Position numbers and translations under genes: made by a program. Below are positions 1-9,036 of a stretch of DNA of 64,000 nt, piece after piece; the stretch's first letter is position 1; every line of letters starts with the position of its first letter. The DNA lies in the NCBI RefSeq assembly GCF_018205975.1, contig NZ_CP073577.1, positions 2,418,001-2,482,000 of the forward strand, read 5' to 3'. Below the pieces are notes generated by a model that was given only the letters and a program-made list of their open reading frames with translations, was not told the DNA's origin and made no database searches. Origin of the DNA: Erythrobacter sp. JK5 (GTDB lineage: Bacteria; Pseudomonadota; Alphaproteobacteria; Sphingomonadales; Sphingomonadaceae).

Positions 1-1317
1 TCCGAACGCCAGGTGTTCCTCGCGCGCGAGCGGATCGAACTGACGGAAACCCCGCGTTCGACCAGTTTCTGCGCGCACACGATGCTCGGGTCGGAGATCC
101 TCGAAGTGCTCGATGCGACCGACGACGATCGGTTTTCGGGCTTTGCGATGGTCACCGGCGAAGCGCACCTGCGCTATTACGCGGGCGTCCCGCTGATCTC
201 GTCCGAGGGCGCGCCGCTGGGAGCGCTGTGCGTGCTCGACACCGAGCCGCGCAGCACTGGCCTGTCCGAGGTGCAGATCGAAGGGCTGATCACCCTCGCC
301 GAGGCCGTCAGGCGACGGATCGAGACCCATCGCTATGCCAACCGCGCGTCGGAAGAAATACAGGCCAGCGCCGAACGGCTGCAATTCATGCTCGACAGCG
401 TGCCCGATATCGCCTGGTCGGCGGCTCCCGGCCCGACATGGGATTATTTCAACGCCCGTTTCGGCGAAGTGACGGGAAAATCGGCGCTGCACGGAATCGA
501 CGACTGGCGCGAAGTCATCCACCCGGAAGATTTCGAGGCTTCGCTGGTCAAGTTCTCGCACGCGCTCGAAACTGCCTCCCCGTTCGAGGACGAATGGCGG
601 CTGAAACAGGCCGACGGCAGCTATCGCTGGATCATTTCCCGTGCCGTTCCCTCCAGCAACGATCCCGCGACGGCGCGATGGTTCGGCACGCTGACCGATA
701 TCGACGACCGCTACCGCATCTCGCAGGAGCGCGAATTGCTGGCGGGGGAGCTGGCGCACCGGATCAAGAATATCTTCGCCGTCATCAGCGGCCTGATATC
801 GATGACGGCAAGGGGCGACGCGAGCCTCCAGACCTATGCCGGCAAGCTGACGGATACCGTCCGCGCCCTGTCGCAGGCGCAGGAGGCCGCGCTCAAGACC
901 GGATCGAATTCGGGCGGCAACCTGCGCGAATTGCTCGCGATCCTCACGGCTCCCTATGGCTCCGCCGTCACCGATTCGGTGCGGATCGACGGGGACGCGG
1001 TGACATTCGGTTCGCGCTCGGCCACCCCGCTGGCTCTGGTGTTTCACGAGCTGGCCACCAATTCCGCCAAATACGGCGCACTCAGCACCCCCGAAGGAAC
1101 GGTCGACATCGCCATCTCGCGCGGCGAGGAAGACGTCAGGATCGACTGGCGCGAAAGTGGCGGCCCGCCCGCGGTCGCGCCCGAACAGACCGGCTTCGGA
1201 TCGCGCCTGGTCACGCTCGCGATCGGCAACCAGCTGGGCGGGAACATGGTGCAGAACTGGCACGCAGAGGGGCTTCACGCCGAAATCACCCTGTCGCTGG
1301 AGCGGCTGGCCCAGTGA
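1..1317 (+). CDS. HWE-family sensor histidine kinase (5' end cut by window)
   Basis: The reading frame is open from base 1, so the true start lies outside the window. The visible 438 residues hold the second half of a GAF domain (about 1-105, with the TPRSTSFCAH motif typical of these GAFs), a PAS fold with PAC tail (about 120-240), then an HWE/HisKA_2 dimerisation helix with the phospho-acceptor histidine at about residue 253 (ELAHRIKNIF) and an HWE-type ATPase domain (FHELATNSAKYGAL as N box, DWRES as the W-x-E signature). HWE kinases autophosphorylate on His and often take part in light, redox or general-stress signalling. No transmembrane segment is visible, suggesting a cytosolic sensor. 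No partner response regulator follows, so the kinase looks orphan in this window. The signal sensed cannot be told from sequence. Confidence 0.9.
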   Translation, partial: SERQVFLARERIELTETPRSTSFCAHTMLGSEILEVLDATDDDRFSGFAMVTGEAHLRYYAGVPLISSEGAPLGALCVLDTEPRSTGLSEVQIEGLITLAEAVRRRIETHRYANRASEEIQASAERLQFMLDSVPDIAWSAAPGPTWDYFNARFGEVTGKSALHGIDDWREVIHPEDFEASLVKFSHALETASPFEDEWRLKQADGSYRWIISRAVPSSNDPATARWFGTLTDIDDRYRISQERELLAGELAHRIKNIFAVISGLISMTARGDASLQTYAGKLTDTVRALSQAQEAALKTGSNSGGNLRELLAILTAPYGSAVTDSVRIDGDAVTFGSRSATPLALVFHELATNSAKYGALSTPEGTVDIAISRGEEDVRIDWRESGGPPAVAPEQTGFGSRLVTLAIGNQLGGNMVQNWHAEGLHAEITLSLERLAQ

Positions 1318-1354
1318 CTGTTCCGTGGCCATGTGACCGCGGTTCGCAGTGCCG

Positions 1355-2140
1355 ATGACCACTCCGCCCGACGATTCCGGCACGCTTCTGCGGTTCGAGC
1401 AGGTCACCCGCCGGTTCGGCGACGTGGTGGCGCTGAACGGCGTAGACTGCACCATCGCAGCGGGCAGCTTCGTGGCGCTGGTCGGCGCATCGGGTTCGGG
1501 CAAGTCGACCCTGCTCAAGATGGTCAACACCTTGATCTACCCGAGCGAGGGGCGCGTGCTGTTTGCGGGCGAGGATGTCGCCGATCTCAATCCGTCGCGG
1601 CTGCGGCGGCGGGTCGGATACGTGTTTCAGGGAATCGGCCTGTTTCCGCATTTTGCGGTGGGGGAGAATATTGCGATCGGCCCGCGGCTCCACGGCGAAA
1701 AACTGCCGCAGCACCGCATCGCCGAGCTGCTCGATCTGGTCGAGCTCGATCCCGAGATGGCGAGCCGGATGCCCGATGAGCTTTCGGGCGGTCAGCGCCA
1801 GCGGGTCGGGGTGGCGCGCGCGCTCGCGGGCGAACCCGAACTGCTGCTGATGGACGAACCGTTCGGCGCGCTCGATCCGATCACCCGCAACGCGCTGGGC
1901 GAGAAGGTCCGCGAGCTGCACGAGCGGCTCGGCCTGACGACCGTGATGGTCACCCACGACATGGCCGAAGCCTTGCTGCTCGCCGACCGGGTGCTGGTGC
2001 TGGATGCGGGCGAGCTGGTCGCCGATTGCACGCCGCAGCAATTGCTCACCGGTGCCGGAGGGGAGATCGCGCAAGGGCTGGTTGCGGTGCCGCGCCAGCA
2101 GGCGGAAAGACTCGCCGCGATGGAAGGGCGGCTCGCTTGA
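1355..2140 (+). CDS. ABC transporter ATPase, glycine betaine/choline (OsmV/OpuCA) type
   Basis: ATPase subunit of a quaternary-amine importer. It carries a Walker A (GASGSGKST), the signature LSGGQRQRVGVARAL, Walker B (LLLMDEPFGALD) and the switch histidine (MVTHDMAEAL). Length is about 261 residues, shorter than OpuAA/ProV types because the C-terminal CBS pair is absent. The ATG at 1355 is preferred; a GTG two codons upstream is also possible and neither has a strong ribosome-binding site. Its stop overlaps the start of the permease/binding-protein gene by one base (TGATG), so the two are translationally coupled. The substrate (betaine, choline, carnitine or other osmolyte) is inferred from the family only. 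Confidence 0.9.
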   Translation: MTTPPDDSGTLLRFEQVTRRFGDVVALNGVDCTIAAGSFVALVGASGSGKSTLLKMVNTLIYPSEGRVLFAGEDVADLNPSRLRRRVGYVFQGIGLFPHFAVGENIAIGPRLHGEKLPQHRIAELLDLVELDPEMASRMPDELSGGQRQRVGVARALAGEPELLLMDEPFGALDPITRNALGEKVRELHERLGLTTVMVTHDMAEALLLADRVLVLDAGELVADCTPQQLLTGAGGEIAQGLVAVPRQQAERLAAMEGRLA

Positions 2141-3677
2141 TGGACGGGTTCGGCGAAATCCTGCTCGGTCTCGGCGACAAGCTCGCCGCGCATGTCGTGC
2201 TCGCCGCCAGTGCGATCGGGCTCGGGATCCTGGTCGCGCTGCCGCTGGCGGTGTGGGCGGGTCGGTCTCCCGCGGTCTCGCGGGTCGCGCTGGGTTTCGC
2301 GAGCCTCGTCCAGACCATCCCGGCGCTGGCGCTGCTCGCGCTGTTCTTCCCAATCCTGCTGTCCCTGCGCGCGGTGTTCGGCGAGGACCTGCCGACGCTC
2401 GGTTTCCTGCCGGCGTTGCTGGCGCTGGCGCTCTATGCGCTGCTGCCGATCCTGCGCAACGCCGTCACCGCGCAGGCCAATCTCGATCCGGGTGCGCTCG
2501 AAGCCGCCGATGGCGTGGGGATGACGCGCTGGCAAAAGCTGTACCTGGTCGAAGGGCCGCTGTCGGCGCCCTACATCATGGCCGGCATTCGCACCGCGAG
2601 CGTATGGACGATCGGCGCGGCGACCCTGGCGACGACGATCGGGCAGCCGAGCCTCGGCGATCCGATCTTCGCGGGATTGCAGACCCAGAACTGGGCGCTG
2701 GTGCTGGCCGGATGTTTCGCCAGTGCGGGCTGGCGCTGGCGGCGGACTGGCTGCTGTGGTGGATCGAGCGCGGCCTGATCGAACGCAAGAGATGGCTGTG
2801 CGGCGGGGCGATGGCGGCGGTTGCGCTCGGTATCGCGGCGGCGCTCATCTATCAGGGCGGCGGCGACGACGAGGACACGATCGTTATCGCTTCCAAGCAA
2901 TTTTCCGAACAGTACATCCTCGCCCAGCTGATCGGCGCACGGCTCGAAGCGGCAGGTTACGCAGTCGAATATCGCGACGGGCTCGGTTCGGCGGTGGTGC
3001 ACAATGCCGTCGCCAATTCGAGCATCGACATCTCGGTCGATTACACCGGCACGATCTGGACCAACAATCTCAAGCGCACCGACAATCCCGGGCGCGAGGC
3101 GATGTACGACACCATCGTCGAGTGGGAACGCGAAACCAATGGCGTGCGCGTGCTCGGGCGGCTCGGGTTCGAAAATGCCTATGCCTTTGCCATGCGCGCC
3201 GATCGCGCGGCACGGCTCGGCGTATCCTCGCTCGAGGACCTGGTGGCCGTCGCTCCGCAATTGACGGTCGGCGGCGATCCCGAATTCTTCGAACGCCCCG
3301 AATGGATCGCGGTGCGCGACGCCTACGGCATGCGGTTCGGTGAGACGCGCAATTTTGCGCCGACCTTCATGTACAACGCGCTGCGTTCGGGAGAGGCCGA
3401 CGTAATCAGCGCCTACACGTCGGACGGGCGGATCGCGGCGGACCGGCTGGTGGTGCTCGCGGACCCGCGCGGAGCGCTGCCGAGCTACGATGCGATGATC
3501 ATGCTTTCCCCGCGGATCGCCGACGACGAGGATATTGCCGCGGTGCTGAAGCCGCTGATCGGCGCGATCGACGTCGCAGCGATGCGCGAGGCGAATTTCG
3601 CGGTCGACCGCGAGGGCGAAGGCAAGCTCTCGCCGAAGGATGCGGCGAAAGCGCTGGCGGACAGGATCGGGTTGTAG
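2140..3677 (+). CDS. Permease/substrate-binding fusion of osmolyte ABC importer, split by a one-base frameshift
   Basis: The first frame (to 2778) encodes a BPD-type inner-membrane permease with about five hydrophobic segments and the EAADGVGMTRWQK coupling loop. The second frame encodes one more hydrophobic segment and an OpuAC-type binding domain (from IVIASKQFSEQYIL to the end; the motif DISVDYTGTIWTN is typical of betaine/choline-binding proteins). The frames meet at a GGG at 2727-2729. Adding one G turns the garbled tail into ...FASAGLALAADWLLWW and joins both parts into a 512-residue protein. Permease-binding-protein fusions of this kind are a known architecture, so the intact protein was very probably one chain with the binding domain tethered in the periplasm. 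No slippery heptamer is evident, so I favour a sequencing error, then a real mutation. Confidence 0.85.
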
Positions 3678-3699
3678 GTCGTAGCGGGGCAGGTTGGAC

Positions 3700-4124
3700 C
3701 TACCGCGCCCGCTTCCACACTTGCGTCTGGCAGAATGGGCCGATGCAGCCCTTGACCTCGAGCGTGTTCGCGCCGGTCCGCCGCACCACCGAACGGTAGC
3801 TCTTGCCGCTCTTGGGATCGTAAATCCGCCCGCGCCACAACGCCGCTTCCTCGGTAAAGCCGAACAGCACCGGCAGACCGAGCAGCTTGCGCTGCTTGAG
3901 CCGGGGATCGGGGTTGTTGATATCGCGCTGGTCCGGGCCATCGGGGGCGGAACAAGGAACCGCGCGACCTTGCCGCACGTACTCGCTCCGCACCGACCGA
4001 TCTCGACCACCGCATCCCGATCCTGCGTCACCCAGCGCCCGGCGATCGAATCCGCCGCCACCGCAGGATAACCGTACGCGGCCGCCAGCGCAGCGAGAAG
4101 TGCAGCAAGTCGGCGCGCAGGCAT
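3700..4124 (-). CDS. DUF2147 family secreted protein, split by a one-base frameshift
   Basis: Small exported protein of unknown function. The first frame starts at 4124 with a signal peptide (MPARRLAALLAALAAAYG, cleavage near AVA-A) and the family opening GRWVTQDRDAVVEIGRC with two paired cysteines. The second frame carries the DUF2147 core (lLGLPVLFGF, WRGRIYDPKSGKSY, LEVKGCIGPFCQTQVW) and ends at 3700. The frames join at a run of five G (3943-3947; five C in the coding strand). One extra C restores LVPPPDGPDQRDINNPD and a 141-residue protein of normal family length. It follows the methyltransferase gene by 62 bases on the same strand and converges with the ABC importer. DUF2147 proteins are periplasmic or surface-linked; the function is not known. 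Confidence 0.82.
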
Positions 4125-4186
4125 GAACGTCTCCCAGGTCGGCTCGATCGGTATTCGCGCGAATGCAACGCACGGTTACATTTCGC

Positions 4187-6352
4187 TCAGTCGAAGCCGA
4201 CGCCCATCGGCCAGCGGCGTCCGCAAATACCCATGACCTTGAACAGCGCTCCCATTTCGCCATCGCTCACCAGCCGATCGTATTGCCGCTGCAGCGTCTT
4301 GGCCTGACCCGGCGACTTGCGCTGGAGCGCTTCGAGCCGCACGTCGATCCCCAGCTGGCGCAGCCAGTCGCCCTGCATCTGAAGCCCCATTATGTCGGCG
4401 CCGTTGTTCGCGGCGACTTCGTGCAGCATTTCGAAATCGACATGCGCGGTCATATCGGCCTCGCCTGGATGCGAGAGCGGGTCGACCTTCTTGTGATTCT
4501 TGAGCGCCTGCAGGGTCGATCCGGCGCGCAGTTCGGTCGGGCCGTAATCGATGATCAGCGCCGCCCCGCCCTGATTGACCAGCCGCTGCGCGATCTCGCC
4601 CATCAGCGTGGCCGCCGCCGGGCTGGTTTCGATCATCGATCCCTGCGCGGCGCTCTTCCAGCTGGACGGGACCACCGAATCCATCGGCTTGTCCCCGGCG
4701 ACGAAGACAAACCGATCATCTTCCAGCCCCACCATGCGCTCGTGCCACCCCTGCGCCGAGCGGACCAGCTGGTGCACCGGCAGCGCATCGAAGAATTCGT
4801 TGGCGACGATCAGCAGCGGGCGGTCTTCGGGCAGCGTTGAAAGATCGTTGTGGAACCGCACGGTCGGGAATTCCGTACGCTGGATCTGGCGCAGCGCGAT
4901 CGATCCTTCGACGAAGTGCAGGTGCGGATCGAATCCGTATTTTCCGGCGGCGCGCAGGATATCCTTGGTCAGCGTCCCGCGTCCGGGCCCGAGCTCGACG
5001 AAGTGGATGTTGTCGGACGAGCCCATCCTGACCCACAGGTCGGCGAACCACAGCCCGATCAGTTCGCCGAACATCTGACTGACTTCGGGAGCGGTGATGA
5101 AATCTCCCTCTTCGCCCAGCGGATCGCGGCTGGCGTAATAGCGCGCGTTGGATTCGCCCATGAACTGCGCAAGGCTGATCGGTCCGTTTTCGCGGATCAG
5201 GCGGCGGAAGCTCTTGCCGAGATCGAGCTTGGCGAGTTCGGCAGCCTCGGTTTCGGCCTTGGCCTTTGCCTCAGCCTCGGCCTCTGCCTCTTTCTTGGCT
5301 TTGGCTTCGGCAGCCGCTTTTTCCTTGGCTTCCTGCTTGACCTTCGCTTCAGCCTCTCGCTTCGCCCGCTCTTCGGCCTCGCGCTTGGCTTTTTCCTCGG
5401 CCTCTTTCTTCGCCTTGGCCTCGGCTTCCGCTTTTGCCTTCGCTTCGGCAGCGGCTTTCTTTTCCGCTTCCTTCCTGGCCTTGGCTTCTGCTTCGGCCTT
5501 TGCCTTTTCTTCGGCTTCCTTTTTCGCCTTGGCTTCAGCCTCAGCCCGAGCCTTCTCCTCGGCTTCTTTCTTCGCTTTCGCTGCTGCGGCTGCCTTGGCG
5601 GCCTCTGCCCTGGCTTCTTCTTCCGCCTTGCGCGTGGCCTCGGCTTCCCGCTTGGCTTTTTCCTCGGCCTCTTTCTTCGCCTTTGCCGCCGCTTCGGCCT
5701 TCGCCTTACTCTCGGCCTCTAGCTTCGCTTTCTGTTCGGCTTCTGCTTTGGCCTCCGCCTCCGCCTTGGCCTTCGCATCGGCTTCCTTCCGGGCCTTTTC
5801 TTCCGCTTCCTGCTTGGCTCTGGCTTCCGCTTCCTTGCGAGCCTTCTCCTCGACCTCTCGTCTCGCTTTGGCTTCCGCCTCGGCCCGGGCCTTCTCTTCG
5901 GCTTCCTTCTTTGCCTTGGCTTCCGCTGCAGCCTTCGCCCGCGCTTCCGCTTCGAGCTTGGCCTTGGCCTCGGCTTCGGCCTTCGCCTCGGCCTCCGCAG
6001 CGGCCTTGGCGCGCGCTTCCTTCTCTGCCCCGGCCTTGGCCTCGGCAGCCGCCTTCGCTTCAGCCTCTTTCCGGGCCTCGTCTTCCGCTTTCTTTCTGGC
6101 TTGCGCTTCGGCCGCTGCCTCCGTCGCTTGCGCTTCTTCGCGCGATCGGGCTTCCGCCTCGGCGAGGCTCAGGAGAAGTGTTTCGCTGCCGTCGGGCTCG
6201 ATCAGCCGCAGCGTGGGGCGCCAGAGGCGCGGGTCGTCGTCGAGGATCAGGCCGCCTGCGTCATGCTCCCCGCGCCCGTGCCAACCGGCTTGCGGGTCAC
6301 CGCGTAGAGCGTGACAATCAATCCAGTCAGTATCAGCGGTATCGTCAGCCAT
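4187..6352 (-). CDS. SAM-dependent methyltransferase (NDUFAF7/MidA family) with long Ala/Glu/Lys helical extension
   Basis: The C-terminal ~345 residues (from about 377, [21 protein letters not shown]) are a class I methyltransferase of the COG1565 family: [16 protein letters not shown], the SAM loop [17 protein letters not shown], and [13 protein letters not shown]. Mitochondrial NDUFAF7 dimethylates an arginine of complex I; the bacterial role is not settled. Ahead of it lie about 310 residues made almost only of A, E, K and R in an approximate 8-residue pattern ([16 protein letters not shown]), predicted to form a charged single alpha-helix or coiled coil. No ATG, GTG or TTG lies between the repeat and the enzyme, so the repeat must be translated with it. 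The first canonical start (ATG 6352) overlaps lgt by 106 bases; a CTG at 6250, overlapping the lgt stop as CTGA, is an attractive alternative. Family members are usually about half this length. Confidence 0.88.
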   Translation of the reverse strand: MADDTADTDWIDCHALRGDPQAGWHGRGEHDAGGLILDDDPRLWRPTLRLIEPDGSETLLLSLAEAEARSREEAQATEAAAEAQARKKAEDEARKEAEAKAAAEAKAGAEKEARAKAAAEAEAKAEAEAKAKLEAEARAKAAAEAKAKKEAEEKARAEAEAKARREVEEKARKEAEARAKQEAEEKARKEADAKAKAEAEAKAEAEQKAKLEAESKAKAEAAAKAKKEAEEKAKREAEATRKAEEEARAEAAKAAAAAKAKKEAEEKARAEAEAKAKKEAEEKAKAEAEAKARKEAEKKAAAEAKAKAEAEAKAKKEAEEKAKREAEERAKREAEAKVKQEAKEKAAAEAKAKKEAEAEAEAKAKAETEAAELAKLDLGKSFRRLIRENGPISLAQFMGESNARYYASRDPLGEEGDFITAPEVSQMFGELIGLWFADLWVRMGSSDNIHFVELGPGRGTLTKDILRAAGKYGFDPHLHFVEGSIALRQIQRTEFPTVRFHNDLSTLPEDRPLLIVANEFFDALPVHQLVRSAQGWHERMVGLEDDRFVFVAGDKPMDSVVPSSWKSAAQGSMIETSPAAATLMGEIAQRLVNQGGAALIIDYGPTELRAGSTLQALKNHKKVDPLSHPGEADMTAHVDFEMLHEVAANNGADIMGLQMQGDWLRQLGIDVRLEALQRKSPGQAKTLQRQYDRLVSDGEMGALFKVMGICGRRWPMGVGFD
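5235..6170 (-). repeat. Low-complexity Ala/Glu/Lys-coding repeat within the methyltransferase gene
   Basis: Imperfect tandem units encoding K-A-x-x-E-A-E-x, roughly 24 bases each, with heavy use of GCC/GCT, GAG/GAA and AAG/AAA. Because both strands avoid stops, long open frames appear on the opposite strand; they are byproducts. Variation in synonymous codons between units argues for an old, selected repeat and not a recent slippage expansion. Confidence 0.85.
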
Positions 6353-7113
6353 TGCCCCATCGATAGCCCGGTTCGCACTGCAAAGTCAGCCAATTGTTCG
6401 TCGGGTTCCCGGAAGAATTCGTTAACAAAGCGCGCTGCACCCATGCCGAGCGTGAATATCCCGACCAGCAGGCCGCGACGATACCGGGCGCGGGTCGTCC
6501 AGAACAGCAACAGCAGGATCACCAGCAGCGCCAGCCCTTCGAGCCCGGCCTGATACAGCTGGCTCGGGTGCCGGACGACCTCTCCGCCGCCGGGAAACAC
6601 CATGCCCCACGACACGTCGGTCGTGCGTCCCCACAGCTCGCCGTTGTTGAAATTGGCCAGCCGCCCCAGCAGCATCCCCATCGGAACGCTGACCGCGATG
6701 TAATCGCACACCCGCAGGAAATCGAGCTTGTCGCGCCAGGTGACGTAGATGATCGCCAGCAGCACCCCGATAAGCCCGCCATGGAAGCTCATCCCGCCTT
6801 CCCACAGCTTGAGCACCTCGATCGGGTTGGCCCACATGTCGGGCTTGTAGAAAATCGAATAGCCGATCCGCCCGCCGAGGATCACGCCCAGGGTGCAATA
6901 GAAGAACAGGTCGTCTGCATGCCGCTGCGCCATCGGTGCGCCCGGCGCCTTGAGCATCTTCGAAGTGTGCCAGTAGGCGAAGAACACCCCGATCAGATAG
7001 GCCAGCGAATAAAACCGCAGTGTGAAGAATCCGAGGTCGATCCCCGGCCGCAGCCCAAGATCGGACCAGTAGATCGGGTCGGCGGCGCCGCTCGCAGCGA
7101 GTAGTGACAGCAC
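6247..7113 (-). CDS. lgt: Prolipoprotein diacylglyceryl transferase
   Basis: Inner-membrane enzyme that moves diacylglycerol from phosphatidylglycerol to the lipobox cysteine of prolipoproteins, the first step of lipoprotein maturation. The 288-residue protein has about seven membrane helices, the [10 protein letters not shown] segment, and the Lgt signature [14 protein letters not shown] with its conserved Asn/Gly/Glu residues. Length is normal. The stop codon at 6247-6249 is embedded in CCTGATCC, so a CTG start for the following methyltransferase would overlap by four bases. Several predicted lipoproteins in this window (PstS, alkaline phosphatase, small acidic lipoproteins) would be its clients. 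Confidence 0.97.
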   Translation of the reverse strand: MLSLLAASGAADPIYWSDLGLRPGIDLGFFTLRFYSLAYLIGVFFAYWHTSKMLKAPGAPMAQRHADDLFFYCTLGVILGGRIGYSIFYKPDMWANPIEVLKLWEGGMSFHGGLIGVLLAIIYVTWRDKLDFLRVCDYIAVSVPMGMLLGRLANFNNGELWGRTTDVSWGMVFPGGGEVVRHPSQLYQAGLEGLALLVILLLLFWTTRARYRRGLLVGIFTLGMGAARFVNEFFREPDEQLADFAVRTGLSMGQWLTIPLILTGLIVTLYAVTRKPVGTGAGSMTQAA

Positions 7114-7222
7114 GGAGTTAACCTCTTAAGAGCGATGAGACGTCGTATCGGCGGCTCTGCCGGGCGGCTTTTGGCACAGCCGGTGGACAAGGGGAAGCCT
7201 CGCGCAGGCCGAGACACGCAAA

Positions 7223-7243
7223 CGTCGCCGCATGGCGGCGACG
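7223..7243. promoter_or_regulatory. Perfect GC-rich palindrome ahead of the acyl-CoA synthetase gene
   Basis: Nine-base arms CGTCGCCGC and GCGGCGACG flank the trinucleotide ATG. It lies in the 168-base gap between the divergent lgt and acyl-CoA synthetase genes, about 40 bases before the start at 7282. It has no T tract on either side, so it is not a simple terminator; a leader hairpin or operator is possible. Confidence 0.4.
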
Positions 7244-7281
7244 ACGGACAGACGAGCGAATTTGACAGGAGAGAACTCTGC

Positions 7282-8994
7282 ATGCCCACCCAGCTGGACA
7301 CCGCACTAGAAACAATCATCGGTGAGCTGACCAAGGAAGGACAGCCGTTCGCGACTGTGCCGTTCGATCGCGACGGCGTCGCCATGCCCGCTTTCGCGGT
7401 GTGCCCTCCGACGCTGGCGTATTACTTCGCGCACTTCTGCAACGAGCACAAGGACGTCGAATTCCTCGTCGATGGCGACATTCGCCTGACCTTCGGCGAA
7501 GCCTACGGTGCCGCGGTCTGCGTGGCCGAAGGGCTTGCGACCAGGCACGGCGTCGGGAAGGGCGACCGCATCGGGATCGCGGCGCGCAACTCCACCAGCT
7601 GGATCATCGCCTATATGGGCATCGTCATGGCCGGTGGCTGTGCGACGCTGCTCAACGGGTTCTGGTCGGGAGAGGAACTGGCCTACGGGATCGATCTCGC
7701 CGAGTGCAAGCTGGTGCTCGCCGATGCGGGCCGCGCCAGGCGGCTTGAAGGCCATGCGCACAAGGCCGCGCTGGTCATGATCGAGCATGACAAGGCCCCC
7801 GCCGAAGCACTCGAAAATGTCTGGGCTGCACCCGGTTCGCCAGGCGTCGCGATGGCGATGCTCGGCCAGCTTGGCCCCGACGACATTGCGACGATCCTCT
7901 ACACCTCCGGATCGACCGGCAAGTCAAAGGGCGCGTGGTCGGATCATCGCGGGGTCATGCACGGCGTGATGAGCTACGTCAGCCAGAGCGCGATGGCCAA
8001 GATCCTGCTCGAAAGCCAGGGCGAAGATGTGTCGGCGCAGCCCGCCGCGCTGGTCGCGGTGCCGCTGTTCCACGTCACCGGCGAAGTGCCGCTGTTCCTG
8101 CAGAGCTACGCGATTGCGCGCAAGCTGGTGCTGATGCCGAAGTGGGATGCCCAGGAGGCCTTGCGCCTGATGGCGGAGGAAAAGGTCACCTATTTCGTCG
8201 GCGTGCCGCTGATGAGCTATGAAATCGCCAACCACCCGGCGCGCGAGAAGTATGATCTTTCTGCTTGCCGCAGCTTTGCCGCCGGCGGTGCGCCGCGTCC
8301 GGTCGAACATGTGACCAAGATCAAGGAAGCCTTCCCCAAGGGTTTCCCGCTGCTCGGCTACGGCCTGACGGAAACCAACGCGGTCGGCTGCGGCAATTTC
8401 AACGAGAACTACATGGCCAAGCCCGGATCGACCGGGCGCGCAAGCGTGCCGATGGTCGATCTCGCGATCCTCGACGATGACGGCAACAAGCTCGAACAGG
8501 GCAAGGTAGGCGAGGTCTGCATCCGCTCGGTCGCCAATTTCCGCGGCTACTGGAACAACGACGAAGCGACCGATGCGGCCTTCACCAAGGACCAGTATTT
8601 CCGCACCGGCGATCTCGGCTATCTCGACGAGGACCATTACCTGTTCATCGTCGACCGCAAGAAGGACATCATCATTCGCGGTGGCGAGAACATCACCTGC
8701 ATCGAAGTCGAAGACGCGATCTACGCGCATGACGACATTGCCGAATGTTCGGTGTTCGGCCTGCCGGACGAGCGCATGGGCGAAGTCCCGGCGGCGGTGT
8801 TCCGGGTGAAGACCGGGCGCGATGCGATGACACCCGCGCAATTGCGCGAATTCCTGCTGAGCCGGATCGCGCCCTTCAAGGTGCCGCTCGAAGAGCATAT
8901 CTGGGTTGTGACCGAAGTGCTGCCGCGCCTCGGCACCCAGAAGATCGACAAGAAAACGCTGCGTGAGCAATATCGCAAGAAAATCGCCGCCTGA
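7282..8994 (+). CDS. AMP-dependent acyl-CoA synthetase/ligase
   Basis: Adenylate-forming ligase that activates a carboxylic acid to acyl-CoA through an acyl-AMP. The 570-residue protein shows the phosphate-binding loop ILYTSGSTGKSKG, the LLGYGLTETN A5 motif, YFRTGDLGYLDED (A7) and the C-terminal catalytic lysine region RLGTQKIDKKTL. The start at 7282 follows a good ribosome-binding site (GACAGGAGAG); a longer open frame upstream has no such support. The substrate (fatty acid, aromatic or other) cannot be read from sequence. The gene stands ahead of glnD with a 42-base gap on the same strand, but the functions do not obviously belong together. Confidence 0.92.
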   Translation: MPTQLDTALETIIGELTKEGQPFATVPFDRDGVAMPAFAVCPPTLAYYFAHFCNEHKDVEFLVDGDIRLTFGEAYGAAVCVAEGLATRHGVGKGDRIGIAARNSTSWIIAYMGIVMAGGCATLLNGFWSGEELAYGIDLAECKLVLADAGRARRLEGHAHKAALVMIEHDKAPAEALENVWAAPGSPGVAMAMLGQLGPDDIATILYTSGSTGKSKGAWSDHRGVMHGVMSYVSQSAMAKILLESQGEDVSAQPAALVAVPLFHVTGEVPLFLQSYAIARKLVLMPKWDAQEALRLMAEEKVTYFVGVPLMSYEIANHPAREKYDLSACRSFAAGGAPRPVEHVTKIKEAFPKGFPLLGYGLTETNAVGCGNFNENYMAKPGSTGRASVPMVDLAILDDDGNKLEQGKVGEVCIRSVANFRGYWNNDEATDAAFTKDQYFRTGDLGYLDEDHYLFIVDRKKDIIIRGGENITCIEVEDAIYAHDDIAECSVFGLPDERMGEVPAAVFRVKTGRDAMTPAQLREFLLSRIAPFKVPLEEHIWVVTEVLPRLGTQKIDKKTLREQYRKKIAA

Positions 8995-9036
8995 ACCGCG
9001 CCCCTTGGGCCATGCACGCCTGAAGGCGGACACAGT

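Noticed and set aside
2720..2780. Programmed ribosomal frameshift in the permease/SBP fusion
   Set aside because: No slippery heptamer or strong downstream structure, and three other genes show the same single-base loss in G/C runs.
5148..6314. Long open frame on the plus strand over the methyltransferase repeat (388 codons)
   Set aside because: It is the antisense of the Ala/Glu/Lys repeat. Its product is nearly all Ala/Ser/Phe/Leu, and it has no ribosome-binding site.
7223..7243. Rho-independent terminator at the palindrome before the acyl-CoA synthetase
   Set aside because: No T tract on either strand; kept only as a possible operator or hairpin.
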